64,000 bases of DNA from Coleofasciculus sp. FACHB-1120. Its GTDB lineage: Bacteria; Cyanobacteriota; Cyanobacteriia; Cyanobacteriales; FACHB-T130. The position numbers and the translations under genes are program-made. Location of the stretch: the NCBI RefSeq assembly GCF_014698845.1, contig NZ_JACJTV010000004.1, positions 244,079-308,078 on the forward strand, given 5' to 3'. Of this stretch, positions 8,360 to 15,967 are shown one piece after another. Numbering within the stretch: position 1 is the stretch's first letter; every line of letters starts with the position of its first letter. The notes beneath the pieces were generated by a model. That model was given only the letters and a program-made list of their open reading frames with translations, searched no databases and had not been told where the DNA came from.

Positions 8360-11300
8360 ATGAAGAGGAGAAAAGCACGAGTCAGGAGTACGCTACCCTG
8401 GGCTTCTACGCTAATCGGAGTCATGGGGTTTCTGACTGGAGTACCAACGCCAGTGGTAGGACAAGCTAATCCTCCCCAGGCAACCCAACAGTCAGCGGAA
8501 CTGGAGTCAGCCAAGCAGCTGAACAAACAGGTAGACCAGCTTTACCAGCAAGGGCAATATGCTATAGCGATTCCCCTAGCCAAACGCGCCCTCGCTATTC
8601 GGGAAAAAGTGCTGGGCAAAGAGCATCCCGCTGTTGCCCTCAGTCTCAACAGTCTGGCAGTGCTGTACCGCTTACAGGGGAACTACAGCTCTGCCGAACC
8701 TCTCTATCAACGCTCCTTGGCAATCCGGGAGAATGTGTTGGGACTAGAGCATCCCGATGTTGCCCTCAGTCTCTACAATCTGGCAGAGCTGTACCAAGCA
8801 CAGGGGAACTACAGCTCTGCTGAACCTCTCTACCAACGCTCTTTGGCAATCTCTGAGAAAGTGGTGGGCAAAGAGCATCCCTATGTTGCCAACAGTCTCA
8901 ACGGTCTGGCAGAGCTGTACCAAGCACAGGGGAACTACAGCTCTGCTGAACCTCTCTACCAACGTTCCTTGGAAATCCGAGAAAAAGTGCTGGGACCAGA
9001 GCATCCCGATGTTGCTCACAGTCTCAACAGTCTGGCAGGGCTGTACCAGACACAGGGGAAGTACAGCTCTGCCGAACCTCTCTACCAACGCTCCTTGGCA
9101 ATTTATGAGAAAGTGCTGGGACCAGAGCATCCCGATGTTGCCTCCAGCCTCCACAATCTAGCATCTCTGTACCGAGAACAGGGGAAGTACAGCTCTGCCG
9201 AACCTCTCCACCAACGCTCTTTGGCAATCTCTGAGAAGGTGCTGGGATCAGAGCATCCCGATGTTGCCTCCAGCCTCCACAATCTAGCATCTCTGTACCG
9301 AGAACAGGGGAAGTACAGCTCTGCCGAACCCCTCCACCAACGCTCCTTGGCAATTTATGAGAAGGTGCTGGGATCAGAGCATCCCTCTGTTGCAAAAAGC
9401 CTCAACAATCTAGCAATGCTGTACCAAGCACAGGGGAATTACAGCTCTGCTGAACCTCTCTTCCAACGCTCCTTGGCAATTTATGAGAAAGTGCTGGGAC
9501 CAGAGCATCCCGATGTTGCCAACAGCCTCAACAATCTCGCAGCGCTGTACGAAGCACAGGGGAACTACAGCCAAGCTGAACCCCTCCACCAAAGCTCCTT
9601 GGTAATCCGGGAGAAGGTGCTGGGACCAGAACATCCCGATGTTGCTCAAAGTCTCAACAATTTGGCAGCCCTGTACCGAGCACAGGGGAACTACAGCTCT
9701 GCCGAACCTCTCTTTCAACGCTCTTTGGTAATCCGGGAGAAGGTGCTGGGTAAAGAACATCCCGATGTTGCCACCAGCCTCATCAATCTGGCAGCGCTGT
9801 ACCAAGCACAGGGGAACTACAGCTCTGCCGAACCTCTCTTTCAACGCTCTTTGGCAATCTCTCAGAAGGTGCTGGGACCAGAGCATCCCGATGTTGCTCA
9901 CAGTCTTAGCAATCTGGCAGCGCTGTACCAAGAACAGGGGAAGTACAGCTCTGCCGAACTTCTCCACCAACGCTCCTTGGCAATCTTAGAGAAAGTGCTG
10001 GGACCAGAGCATCCCCATGTTGCAAAAAGCCTCAACTATCTGGCATCTCTGTACCAAGCACAGGGGAACATCGTCCGTGCCCTTGAACTCCTGAACCGTG
10101 GCACTAATATCGAAGAACGCAACCTCGCCCTCATCTTCACCACTGGCTCCGAGGCTCAGAAAAGTGCCTACATCGCCACACTCTGGGGTACAACCAACTA
10201 TACAGTCTCCCTGCAAACCCAGGACACATCCAACAACTCCCAAGCTACCCGCCTCGCTCTTACTACTATTCTGCGGCGCAAAGGCAGAGTCCTCAACGCC
10301 CTCACTGACAGCCTGCAAACTCTGCGCCAAAACCTCAAACCCTCTGACCAAAAATTACTTGACCAACTCGCTGCCACCCGCTCTCAACTGGCAGCACTAC
10401 TGTTTAAGGGAACGGGTAATCTCCCCCCCAACCAGTACCGCCAGCAAGTCGCCACCCTGAAAGCTCAAGCCGACAAACTGGAAGCTACACTCTCTCGTCG
10501 TAGTGCCGAATTTCGTAGCGAATCCCAACCCGTCACCCTTGAAGCGGTGCAGCCGCTCATTCCTACTGATGCTGCCTTAGTTGAACTGATGTTGTACCAA
10601 CCCTTCAACGCCAAAGCTACAAAACCAGATGAAAGGCTGGGTGCCCCTCGCTACGTCGCTTACGTCCTCCACTCTACGGGTGAACCCAAATGGGTAGACT
10701 TAGGCGAAGCCGCACTCATCAACCAAGCGGTTAATGACTTCCGCAAAGCACTGCGCTCTACCCTTTCCTCTAATGTCAAGCCAGTCGCCCGGACGCTGGA
10801 TGAACTCCTCATGCAGCCCGTTCGTAAGCTTCTGGGCAACAGGCGAACCGTGCTGCTTTCCCCAGACAGCCAACTGAACCTGATTCCTTTCGCTGCCTTG
10901 GTTGATGAAAATAATCGCTATCTCGTCGAAAACTACTCCATCACCTACCTGAGTTCCGGACGTGACCTGTTGCGCCTCCAAAATCGCTCCAAAAGCAGTT
11001 CGGAACCTGTGCTGATTGCTAATCCTGATTATGACAAACCTGGCAACCCATCCGTGCCGGTTGCGACAACACGCAGCACTCTCAACCAGCGCTCTACAGA
11101 CCTCGCCCAACTCCAGTTCGGCCCCTTACCCGGAACTGCCGCTGAAGCCGAAGCGATTGCCCCCATGCTACCAAGAGCTACCCTGCTGACCGGCTCACAG
11201 GCAACTGAAAATGCTCTCAAGCAACTCCAAAGTCCCAAAATTCTGCATATTGCGACTCACGGCTTCTTCTTCAATGACGTTCCCCTCGTTGCACCGCCCG

Positions 11301-11800
11301 ATTTCTCCGGCTCATTGGTTCAAGACCGTGCCGCCATTGAAATCGTCCCCATTTCTGGCAACACCGAGAACCCCCTGCTGCGTTCGGGAATTGCTCTAGC
11401 CGGGTTCAACCCCCGTCAAAGTGGCAGTGAAGATGGAGTCCTGACGGCAATGGAAGCGGCCGGACTAAACCTATTAGGTACGAAGTTAGTGGTACTCTCA
11501 GCCTGTGAAACCGGATTGGGAGATGTTGCCAACGGGGACGGCGTTTATGGCTTGCGTCGTGCCTTGACCGTTGCCGGTGCCGAAAGTCAGCTAATCAGCC
11601 TATGGAAAGTCGATGATTTTGGCACCAAAGACCTGATGGCGAGCTATTACAAGCGCTTAATGGCGAATGTCGAGCGCTCTCAAGCTCTGCGTCAAACCCA
11701 ACTAGAAATGCTCCAGAACCCACAGTACCAGCATCCTTTCTATTGGGCAGCTTTCATCCCCTCCGGCAATTGGACGAGCCTGGAGTCGGCGTCCCCCTAA
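8360..11800 (+). CDS. Secreted-type TPR-CHAT protein (caspase-like peptidase fold)
   Basis: The protein has 1146 residues. It starts with a basic, hydrophobic leader (KRRKARVRST, then LIGVMGFLTGVP) that looks like a signal peptide ending near residue 35. One diverged and eleven nearly identical 42-residue TPR units of the kinesin-light-chain/TPR_12 type follow (GNYSSAEPLYQRSLAI..EKVLG.EHPDVA.SLNNLA.LYQAQ pattern), spanning nt ~8678-10063. A helical linker leads to a C-terminal CHAT domain. The catalytic-type residues are present: His about 967 in HIATHGFFF and Cys about 1048 in LSACETGLGD; GLRRALTVAGA and FYWAAFIPSG close the domain. CHAT proteins are caspase/separase relatives, and several are proteases in conflict or cell-death systems; the cyanobacterial secreted ones are of unknown target. 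It lies inside the putative Tn7-like element and so appears to be cargo. The DNA of the repeats is strongly homogenised. Confidence 0.9.
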   Translation: MKRRKARVRSTLPWASTLIGVMGFLTGVPTPVVGQANPPQATQQSAELESAKQLNKQVDQLYQQGQYAIAIPLAKRALAIREKVLGKEHPAVALSLNSLAVLYRLQGNYSSAEPLYQRSLAIRENVLGLEHPDVALSLYNLAELYQAQGNYSSAEPLYQRSLAISEKVVGKEHPYVANSLNGLAELYQAQGNYSSAEPLYQRSLEIREKVLGPEHPDVAHSLNSLAGLYQTQGKYSSAEPLYQRSLAIYEKVLGPEHPDVASSLHNLASLYREQGKYSSAEPLHQRSLAISEKVLGSEHPDVASSLHNLASLYREQGKYSSAEPLHQRSLAIYEKVLGSEHPSVAKSLNNLAMLYQAQGNYSSAEPLFQRSLAIYEKVLGPEHPDVANSLNNLAALYEAQGNYSQAEPLHQSSLVIREKVLGPEHPDVAQSLNNLAALYRAQGNYSSAEPLFQRSLVIREKVLGKEHPDVATSLINLAALYQAQGNYSSAEPLFQRSLAISQKVLGPEHPDVAHSLSNLAALYQEQGKYSSAELLHQRSLAILEKVLGPEHPHVAKSLNYLASLYQAQGNIVRALELLNRGTNIEERNLALIFTTGSEAQKSAYIATLWGTTNYTVSLQTQDTSNNSQATRLALTTILRRKGRVLNALTDSLQTLRQNLKPSDQKLLDQLAATRSQLAALLFKGTGNLPPNQYRQQVATLKAQADKLEATLSRRSAEFRSESQPVTLEAVQPLIPTDAALVELMLYQPFNAKATKPDERLGAPRYVAYVLHSTGEPKWVDLGEAALINQAVNDFRKALRSTLSSNVKPVARTLDELLMQPVRKLLGNRRTVLLSPDSQLNLIPFAALVDENNRYLVENYSITYLSSGRDLLRLQNRSKSSSEPVLIANPDYDKPGNPSVPVATTRSTLNQRSTDLAQLQFGPLPGTAAEAEAIAPMLPRATLLTGSQATENALKQLQSPKILHIATHGFFFNDVPLVAPPDFSGSLVQDRAAIEIVPISGNTENPLLRSGIALAGFNPRQSGSEDGVLTAMEAAGLNLLGTKLVVLSACETGLGDVANGDGVYGLRRALTVAGAESQLISLWKVDDFGTKDLMASYYKRLMANVERSQALRQTQLEMLQNPQYQHPFYWAAFIPSGNWTSLESASP
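8678..10063 (+). repeat. Eleven tandem 126-bp units encoding TPRs
   Basis: The unit starts at GGGAACTACAGCTCTGCCGA or a close variant and repeats every 126 bp without gaps. Similarity at the DNA level, including silent positions, points to recent duplication or gene conversion; copy number is likely variable between strains. Confidence 0.9.
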
Positions 11801-11887
11801 TCTCAATTAACTAGACACAAGTTTGACCTCTTAGCCTGTTCCGAGAGCGCGATCGCCAAAGTTTTCGCTCTACTGAAAGTCTTCCCA

Positions 11888-11917
11888 CATTCTGGACTTC
11901 GTTCTTTTTACGGAATG
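11888..11917 (+). repeat. 30-bp imperfect direct repeat, copy 2 (right of the TPR-CHAT gene)
   Basis: Partner of 8205-8234. The pair brackets the 3.65-kb segment holding the TPR-CHAT gene, and could mark its capture by recombination. Confidence 0.55.
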
Positions 11918-12121
11918 TTTACACCCACATTCCGCACCCTCAACTGTCACATGAGCAGCAATTCCCTAGAAGCGATCGCGTTTATTGCTCAACGTTACAG
12001 TATTCCCTTCCTCTGTGATGCCTCCCAAGCTGTAGGAAAAATCCCCATACTCTTTGAAGAGTGGGAAATCACTTACCTAGCCATCTGTGCCCACAAACTC
12101 TATGGTTCCAATCGTAGCTAG
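11915..12121 (+). pseudogene. Class V aminotransferase / cysteine desulfurase (NifS/IscS-like) fragment
   Basis: A 68-codon open frame contains AIAFIAQRYSIPFLCDASQA, VGKIPI and ICAHKLYG. This is the segment of NifS/IscS-type desulfurases that runs from the helix before the PLP-binding Asp (DASQAVGKIP) to the PLP-lysine region (HKLYGP). The usual S/G-H-K with the Schiff-base lysine is kept (HKLYG), but the frame stops immediately after, and the N-terminal 150 and C-terminal 180 residues are absent. It is thus a gene fragment, probably carried in with the island. It cannot be functional as a desulfurase. Confidence 0.75.
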
Positions 12122-12226
12122 TTGCGTAAGTCCTAATAATCTTAGTAAACCTAAACAAAGGTATTACCACTTTGGAAAACTGGTCGCTGATAAGTACAAC
12201 GCGCTCTAAAAGGGTATGTGCCAGTT

Positions 12227-12273
12227 AGTTTCCAACTTTATTTTTCAGTTTCCAACTTTATTCTCCTTTTACA
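12227..12273 (-). repeat. Right end of the Tn7-like element: TGT terminus and two abutting TnsB-site-like repeats
   Basis: Read on the minus strand, the end starts TGTAAAAG, then GAGAATAAAGTTGGAAACT (12265-12247), then a second copy (12245-12227), a 20-bp period. Tn7 right ends likewise have close-packed sites starting 8 bp after TGT. The end is 11 bp from the glmS stop codon. Confidence 0.75.
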
Positions 12274-12284
12274 GCTATAGCAGC

Positions 12285-14438
12285 TTATTCCACTGTTACT
12301 GACTTCGCCAAATTCCGAGGCTGATCTACATCTAAGCCGCGAAGCGCTGCAATGTGATAAGCCAACAGTTGTAATGGAATAACTGTGAGGATGGGAGAAA
12401 GCAACTCTTCAACAGCAGGAACGGGCAATAAATCATCAAAGGTTTCCGCTGCTTCTGGGTCATTCATCGGCGTCACGCCAATTAAGCGGGAATCCCGCGC
12501 CTTCGCTTCCTGGGCATTCGAGAGGACTTTTTCGTACACAGTCCCCGGCATTGCGATCGCTACTACGGGCACTTTCGCATCCAACAATGCAATCGGGCCG
12601 TGTTTCATCTCTCCAGCGGGATAACCTTCGGCGTGGATATAGCTAATTTCTTTCAATTTCAGCGCCCCTTCCAAGGCAATTGGGAAATTAATCCCCCGTC
12701 CTAAAAAGATAAAATCTTTTGTTTCGGCAAAATCGTGAGTCAGATGCTCAATATAACGCTCCTGACTTTCTAAAATTAGTTCAATCTGCGCTGGCAACTG
12801 TCGTAAGCCAATTAAAATTTGCTCTAACCGAATTGCCGATACCGTCTGACGCCGATAAGCTAAATCCAGAGCCAAACAGTAAAACGCCATCAGCTGAGCA
12901 ACAAAGGTTTTAGTCGCCGCTACTCCGATTTCAATTCCGGCGTGAGTTTCGATAATCTGCGGCACCATCGTCCCCAAAGTGCTTTCTGGGCGATTGGTAA
13001 TCCCTAGCAATCGCGTCTGAAACTGGGGCGGCTGAGTGGCACGACGCTGGGATTCCATTGCCAAAGCCGCCAGGGTATCCGCTGTTTCTCCAGATTGAGT
13101 CACGCCAATTGTCAACGTATTCGCAGTTAGAGGCGCGGGTGCATAGCGAAACTCAGAGGCATACTGCACGATGGTCGGAATTCCCGCTAACTGTTCCAGC
13201 AGGTATTTACCCACCAGTCCAGCGTGCCAACTGGTGCCGCAGGCAAGAATTTGAATGTGTTCTAAATTTTCGTACAGTGACGCCGGTAAATTCAGTTTAA
13301 TCGGAGATTGAGGAGACTCGGCATTCCAATCTGCATTCAGATAAGCTTCTAAACAAGCGCGAACTACTCCCGGTTGCTCATAAATTTCTTTGAGCATAAA
13401 GTGCTTGAATCCCTGTTTTTCCACCTGTACGGGATTCCAACTCAACGTCCGGGGACTTTTTTTGAGCCTATCGCCAGCAAAATTGTACACCTCAACCCCA
13501 ATCGGGGTCATTCTTGCCAGTTCACCATTTTCCAGGGTCAGGACGGCACGAGTGTGGGGAACCAGTGCCGGAGTATCAGAGGCGCAGAAAAACTCTCCTT
13601 GACCGAATCCAATGGTGAGGGGAGCTTGTTGCCGTGCCACAATCAATTCATCGGGATAGTCGGCACAGATAACCGCGATCGCAAACGCTCCCTCCAGTTT
13701 ATTTACCGCCTGCCGTACTACTTCTAAAAAGGGCGAATTCTGAATTACCGCCGCTGAGTTTTGCACTTGCTGTGACATCACTTCAGCCATCAATTGCGGG
13801 ATTGCCTCCGTGTCTGTCCCCGCCTTCGTTACTGCTTGGCGCACTGCCTCTAAAAACGGAGCCTGCTGAGGTGTAGAAGCTGAGTTGTGTACTTGCTGTG
13901 CCATTAGTTCGGCGATTAGCTGGGGAATCAACTCCGTATCCGTCCCGGTTTTCGTCACCGCCAGCCGCACCGCTTCTAAAAACGGAAACGGTTGAGCTGT
14001 CGCCGCTGCTTGCTGCGCTTGCTGTGCCATTAATTCGGCGATTAAGTGGGGAATCACCTCGGTATCCGTCTCTGAGCGAAACTCGTGTCCCTTGGCTTTA
14101 AGTTCTTCTCGCAATTCCCGATAATTTTCAATAATCCCGTTTTGTACTACCGCGATTCGCTTCGCCGTATCCGTGTGGGGATGGGCGTTGTATTCTTCTG
14201 GCTTGCCGTGAGTCGCCCAGCGGGTGTGTCCGATGCCAATCGTCGCCGGATTGACTTCTCGTTGTAGCTTTTCGCGCAGGTTGTAGAGTTTGCCCTTTGC
14301 CCGCACGCAGTGGATGTCACCTTCCAAGACTGTGGCGATACCGGCAGAATCGTAGCCCCGGTACTCCAGTTTTTCCAAGCCTGCCAGCAAAATTTCTGTC
14401 GCCGCTTGAGTGCCAATATAGCCAACGATTCCGCACAT
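12285..14438 (-). CDS. glmS: Glutamine--fructose-6-phosphate aminotransferase with triplicated internal segment
   Basis: GlmS makes glucosamine 6-phosphate from fructose 6-phosphate and glutamine, the entry to peptidoglycan amino sugars. The start is firm: AGGAG precedes ATG, and MCGIVGYIG gives the N-terminal nucleophile Cys2. The glutaminase domain keeps HTRWATHG and QNGIIENY; two SIS domains follow (GTSWHAG, SQSGETADT, GRGINFPIALEGALKLKEIS, AEGYPAGEMKHGPIAL), and the C-terminus is VDQPRNLAKSVTVE as in E. coli. At 717 residues it is about 85 longer than usual. The excess is a 42-residue segment beginning TDTE.IP.LIAE, present three times in tandem (residues ~124-165, 166-207, 208-250) inside the glutaminase domain, where other GlmS have one. 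Its 3' end is the attTn7 target, and a Tn7-like end lies 11 bp downstream. Confidence 0.96.
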   Translation of the reverse strand: MCGIVGYIGTQAATEILLAGLEKLEYRGYDSAGIATVLEGDIHCVRAKGKLYNLREKLQREVNPATIGIGHTRWATHGKPEEYNAHPHTDTAKRIAVVQNGIIENYRELREELKAKGHEFRSETDTEVIPHLIAELMAQQAQQAAATAQPFPFLEAVRLAVTKTGTDTELIPQLIAELMAQQVHNSASTPQQAPFLEAVRQAVTKAGTDTEAIPQLMAEVMSQQVQNSAAVIQNSPFLEVVRQAVNKLEGAFAIAVICADYPDELIVARQQAPLTIGFGQGEFFCASDTPALVPHTRAVLTLENGELARMTPIGVEVYNFAGDRLKKSPRTLSWNPVQVEKQGFKHFMLKEIYEQPGVVRACLEAYLNADWNAESPQSPIKLNLPASLYENLEHIQILACGTSWHAGLVGKYLLEQLAGIPTIVQYASEFRYAPAPLTANTLTIGVTQSGETADTLAALAMESQRRATQPPQFQTRLLGITNRPESTLGTMVPQIIETHAGIEIGVAATKTFVAQLMAFYCLALDLAYRRQTVSAIRLEQILIGLRQLPAQIELILESQERYIEHLTHDFAETKDFIFLGRGINFPIALEGALKLKEISYIHAEGYPAGEMKHGPIALLDAKVPVVAIAMPGTVYEKVLSNAQEAKARDSRLIGVTPMNDPEAAETFDDLLPVPAVEELLSPILTVIPLQLLAYHIAALRGLDVDQPRNLAKSVTVE
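13689..14069 (-). repeat. Three tandem 126-bp units inside glmS
   Basis: The units encode the TDTE-to-AVTK segment of the glutaminase domain. They are in frame, of equal length (42 codons), and diverged more than the TPR units nearby, so the duplication looks older. Confidence 0.85.
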
Positions 14439-14621
14439 ATATCACAACACTCCTGTTCACACTTAATCTAAAAAGCTACTGGGCTATCCCAGGAACGTCA
14501 AGGTCAACAACATTGTATTGGTTACGGGCGATCGCGCTCTTGTTCCGTAAAAAAGAGGGAGCAATTTGCCCCCTCAATGCCTTGGAATCGGAATGATAAA
14601 AAGTGTTTTCAAGCCAGCTTG

Positions 14622-14870
14622 TTAGTATGCCAAGCCCATGCTGCGAGTAGTTTCAGCATTGCTCAAATAAACTCGGATACTCAAAAAGTCTGTAGGACAG
14701 GCAGTTTCGCACCGCTTGCAACCTACACAATCTTCAGTCCGAGGAGATGAGGCAATCTGTTGGGCTTTGCAGCCATCCCAGGGAACCATCTCTAGGACGT
14801 CCGTTGGGCAAGCGCGAACGCATTGGGTGCATCCAATGCAGGTGTCATAGATTTTAACGGTATGAGACAT
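14622..14870 (-). CDS. psaC: Photosystem I iron-sulfur protein PsaC
   Basis: PsaC is the stromal subunit that holds the terminal clusters FA and FB and passes electrons to ferredoxin. Both 4Fe-4S motifs are complete ([12 protein letters not shown] and [12 protein letters not shown]). The start at 14870 gives the canonical [10 protein letters not shown] and has AAGGAG 11 bp upstream; a longer open frame to 14975 is not supported. The C-terminus is unusual: [16 protein letters not shown] where most cyanobacteria have [15 protein letters not shown], so the protein is 82 residues instead of 81, with a changed loop after the second cluster motif. This region contacts PsaA/PsaB and PsaD. It could be the main psaC with a local variant or a second copy; only one is in this window. 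Confidence 0.97.
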   Translation of the reverse strand: MSHTVKIYDTCIGCTQCVRACPTDVLEMVPWDGCKAQQIASSPRTEDCVGCKRCETACPTDFLSIRVYLSNAETTRSMGLAY

Positions 14871-15174
14871 CGAAAAACGGCTCCTTTCTGAGTGTTCTCT
14901 ACTAATGACACTAGAATCAAGGCTTAGTTTACCGCAGGCACAGAGACGCCTCTGCAAAAGGCTACAGAACTTCAAACTCTGTAATAGATTGCCCCTAATT
15001 GTGACTTGGCAATCAAGGCGGGGAAATCCCTCTGTCTCAATGCGGTTTGCCTCACCGGCAAAGCTGGGTTGCCTTCGACATCATAAAGAAGTGTGAACAA
15101 AAGACTTAACTCAGTTGAACAAAATTTCATTCAAACGTTCGACACCGATAAGTTTTAATCCTTGGGAATCGACT
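14871..15174. other. Divergent intergenic region between psaC and the first hsp20 gene
   Basis: It should hold both promoters. I see the psaC ribosome-binding site at its left edge. The right part (from ~15085) is similar to the leader of the second hsp20 gene: ttgaacaaa followed by tttcattcaa is shared. No RNA gene is seen. Confidence 0.5.
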
Positions 15175-15708
15175 ATGACACTGATTCGTTGGCAACCTTT
15201 TCAAGAAATGGAAACCCTGCGCCGTCAAATGGATCGAGTGTTTGACGAACTGGCAAGCGTTAATCGGGATGCTCCAATCACCTGGAAGCCTGCGATTGAG
15301 CTGCAAGATACAGAGGATAGCCTAATCTTGCGGGCACAGCTTCCTGGTATTGAAGCCAAAGACCTTGATATCCGCATTTCTCGTGAAGCGGTCGTGATTA
15401 CAGGCGAACGCCGCTACGAAAAGAAAGAACAAGAAGGCGGTTACGTCCGTTCTGAGTTCCGCTACGGAAACTTTCAGCGAGTGATTCCTCTGCCTGTTGC
15501 GATTCAGAACGATCGCGTCGAGTCTGAATTTAAGGATGGCGTCCTGATGCTGACGCTGCCCAAAGTGACGGCAACTCGCGATCGCGTGGTCAAACTCAAT
15601 CTAGCAGATACCACCAGTGCGACTCCAGAAGTCACCGACGCACCTGTTGCTGACGCGAAGAAGCCCGAAGCGACTGAGAGTGCCGAACCGGCTAGCGTCT
15701 GGGATTAA
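15175..15708 (+). CDS. Small heat shock protein Hsp20/alpha-crystallin (first of a tandem pair)
   Basis: An ATP-independent holdase chaperone. The start at 15175 (MTLIRWQPFQEMETLRRQMD) is chosen by comparison with the neighbour at 15968; the frame stays open upstream to 15115, but those residues are not family-like. The alpha-crystallin domain spans about residues 35-140: WKPAIELQDTEDSLILRAQLPG, then the VVITGERRYE strand, the RSEFRYGNFQRVIPLP region and the conserved GVLMLTLPK near the end. The tail is rich in Ala, Pro and Glu. It is separated by 259 bp, with a strong terminator, from its paralogue; each gene therefore has its own promoter. The Shine-Dalgarno before this start is weak (TTGGGAA), unlike the second gene, so the two may be translated with different efficiency. 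Confidence 0.93.
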   Translation: MTLIRWQPFQEMETLRRQMDRVFDELASVNRDAPITWKPAIELQDTEDSLILRAQLPGIEAKDLDIRISREAVVITGERRYEKKEQEGGYVRSEFRYGNFQRVIPLPVAIQNDRVESEFKDGVLMLTLPKVTATRDRVVKLNLADTTSATPEVTDAPVADAKKPEATESAEPASVWD

Positions 15709-15763
15709 TTCAGATAATATTCGGTTAATCCGTAGCCGCGAAAACTTCTTAGTCTAACCACTC

Positions 15764-15799
15764 AACCGCTGAGTATCAGCAACTCAGCGGTTATTTTTT
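15764..15799 (+). terminator. Rho-independent terminator after the first hsp20 gene
   Basis: A perfect 11-bp stem (aaccgctgagt / actcagcggtt) with a 7-nt loop is followed by ATTTTTT. Confidence 0.93.
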
Positions 15800-15967
15800 C
15801 GCCTTCTCCCAGAAGTCGGGAAAATCCCCCAAAAGACAATTCGGTTTTCCTCACTGACGTAACCGAACTGTTTTGACATTATAAAAACGTGGGAACTAAA
15901 AGCTTCATCCCATTGAACAAATTTCAATTCAAGCATTTAGTCACTGCAAATTGGAGGTAACTGTTTT

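Larger units (their letters stand above)
7651..12273. mobile_element. Decayed Tn7-like transposon inserted downstream of glmS (attTn7)
   Basis: Three independent signs agree. First, repeats of the type GAGAATAAAGTTGGAAACT occur in opposite orientation at the two ends: three spaced copies at 7659-7797 and two abutting copies at 12227-12265. This is the asymmetric layout of Tn7 left and right ends, and the sequence closely resembles Tn7 TnsB sites as I remember them (GACAATAAAGTCTTAAACT). Second, the right terminus (TGT on the minus strand, 12273-12271) lies 11 bp beyond the glmS stop codon, where TnsD-directed insertions land, with the right end facing glmS as in Tn7. Third, a minus-strand fragment at 7871-8224 resembles the C-terminus of TnsD. 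TnsA, TnsB and TnsC genes are missing, and no 5-bp target duplication is evident (the left terminus reads TAT instead of TGT). I therefore call it a defective remnant. Confidence 0.72.

Noticed and set aside
8744..9970. Long frames on the minus strand and in other plus frames across the TPR gene
   Set aside because: They are a by-product of the 126-bp repeat, whose length is a multiple of three, and show only repeated low-complexity sequence.
7656..12270. Reading the inverted end repeats as an ordinary IS or a MITE pair
   Set aside because: Multiple 19-bp sites per end, different spacing at the two ends, and location at glmS with a TnsD-like fragment fit a Tn7-like element better. A plain IS would have single terminal repeats and a single transposase gene.
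7651..12273. CRISPR-associated transposon
   Set aside because: No CRISPR array, Cas12k or Cascade gene is seen; the target is glmS, as for TnsD-directed elements.
14439..14621. glmS ribozyme/riboswitch upstream of glmS
   Set aside because: The leader is short (under 185 bp), with no visible conserved ribozyme core, and glmS ribozymes are typical of Gram-positive bacteria.
14871..14975. N-terminal extension of PsaC by 35 residues
   Set aside because: PsaC starts with [16 protein letters not shown] sits just before that ATG, and the extension is Arg/Ser-rich and unlike any PsaC.
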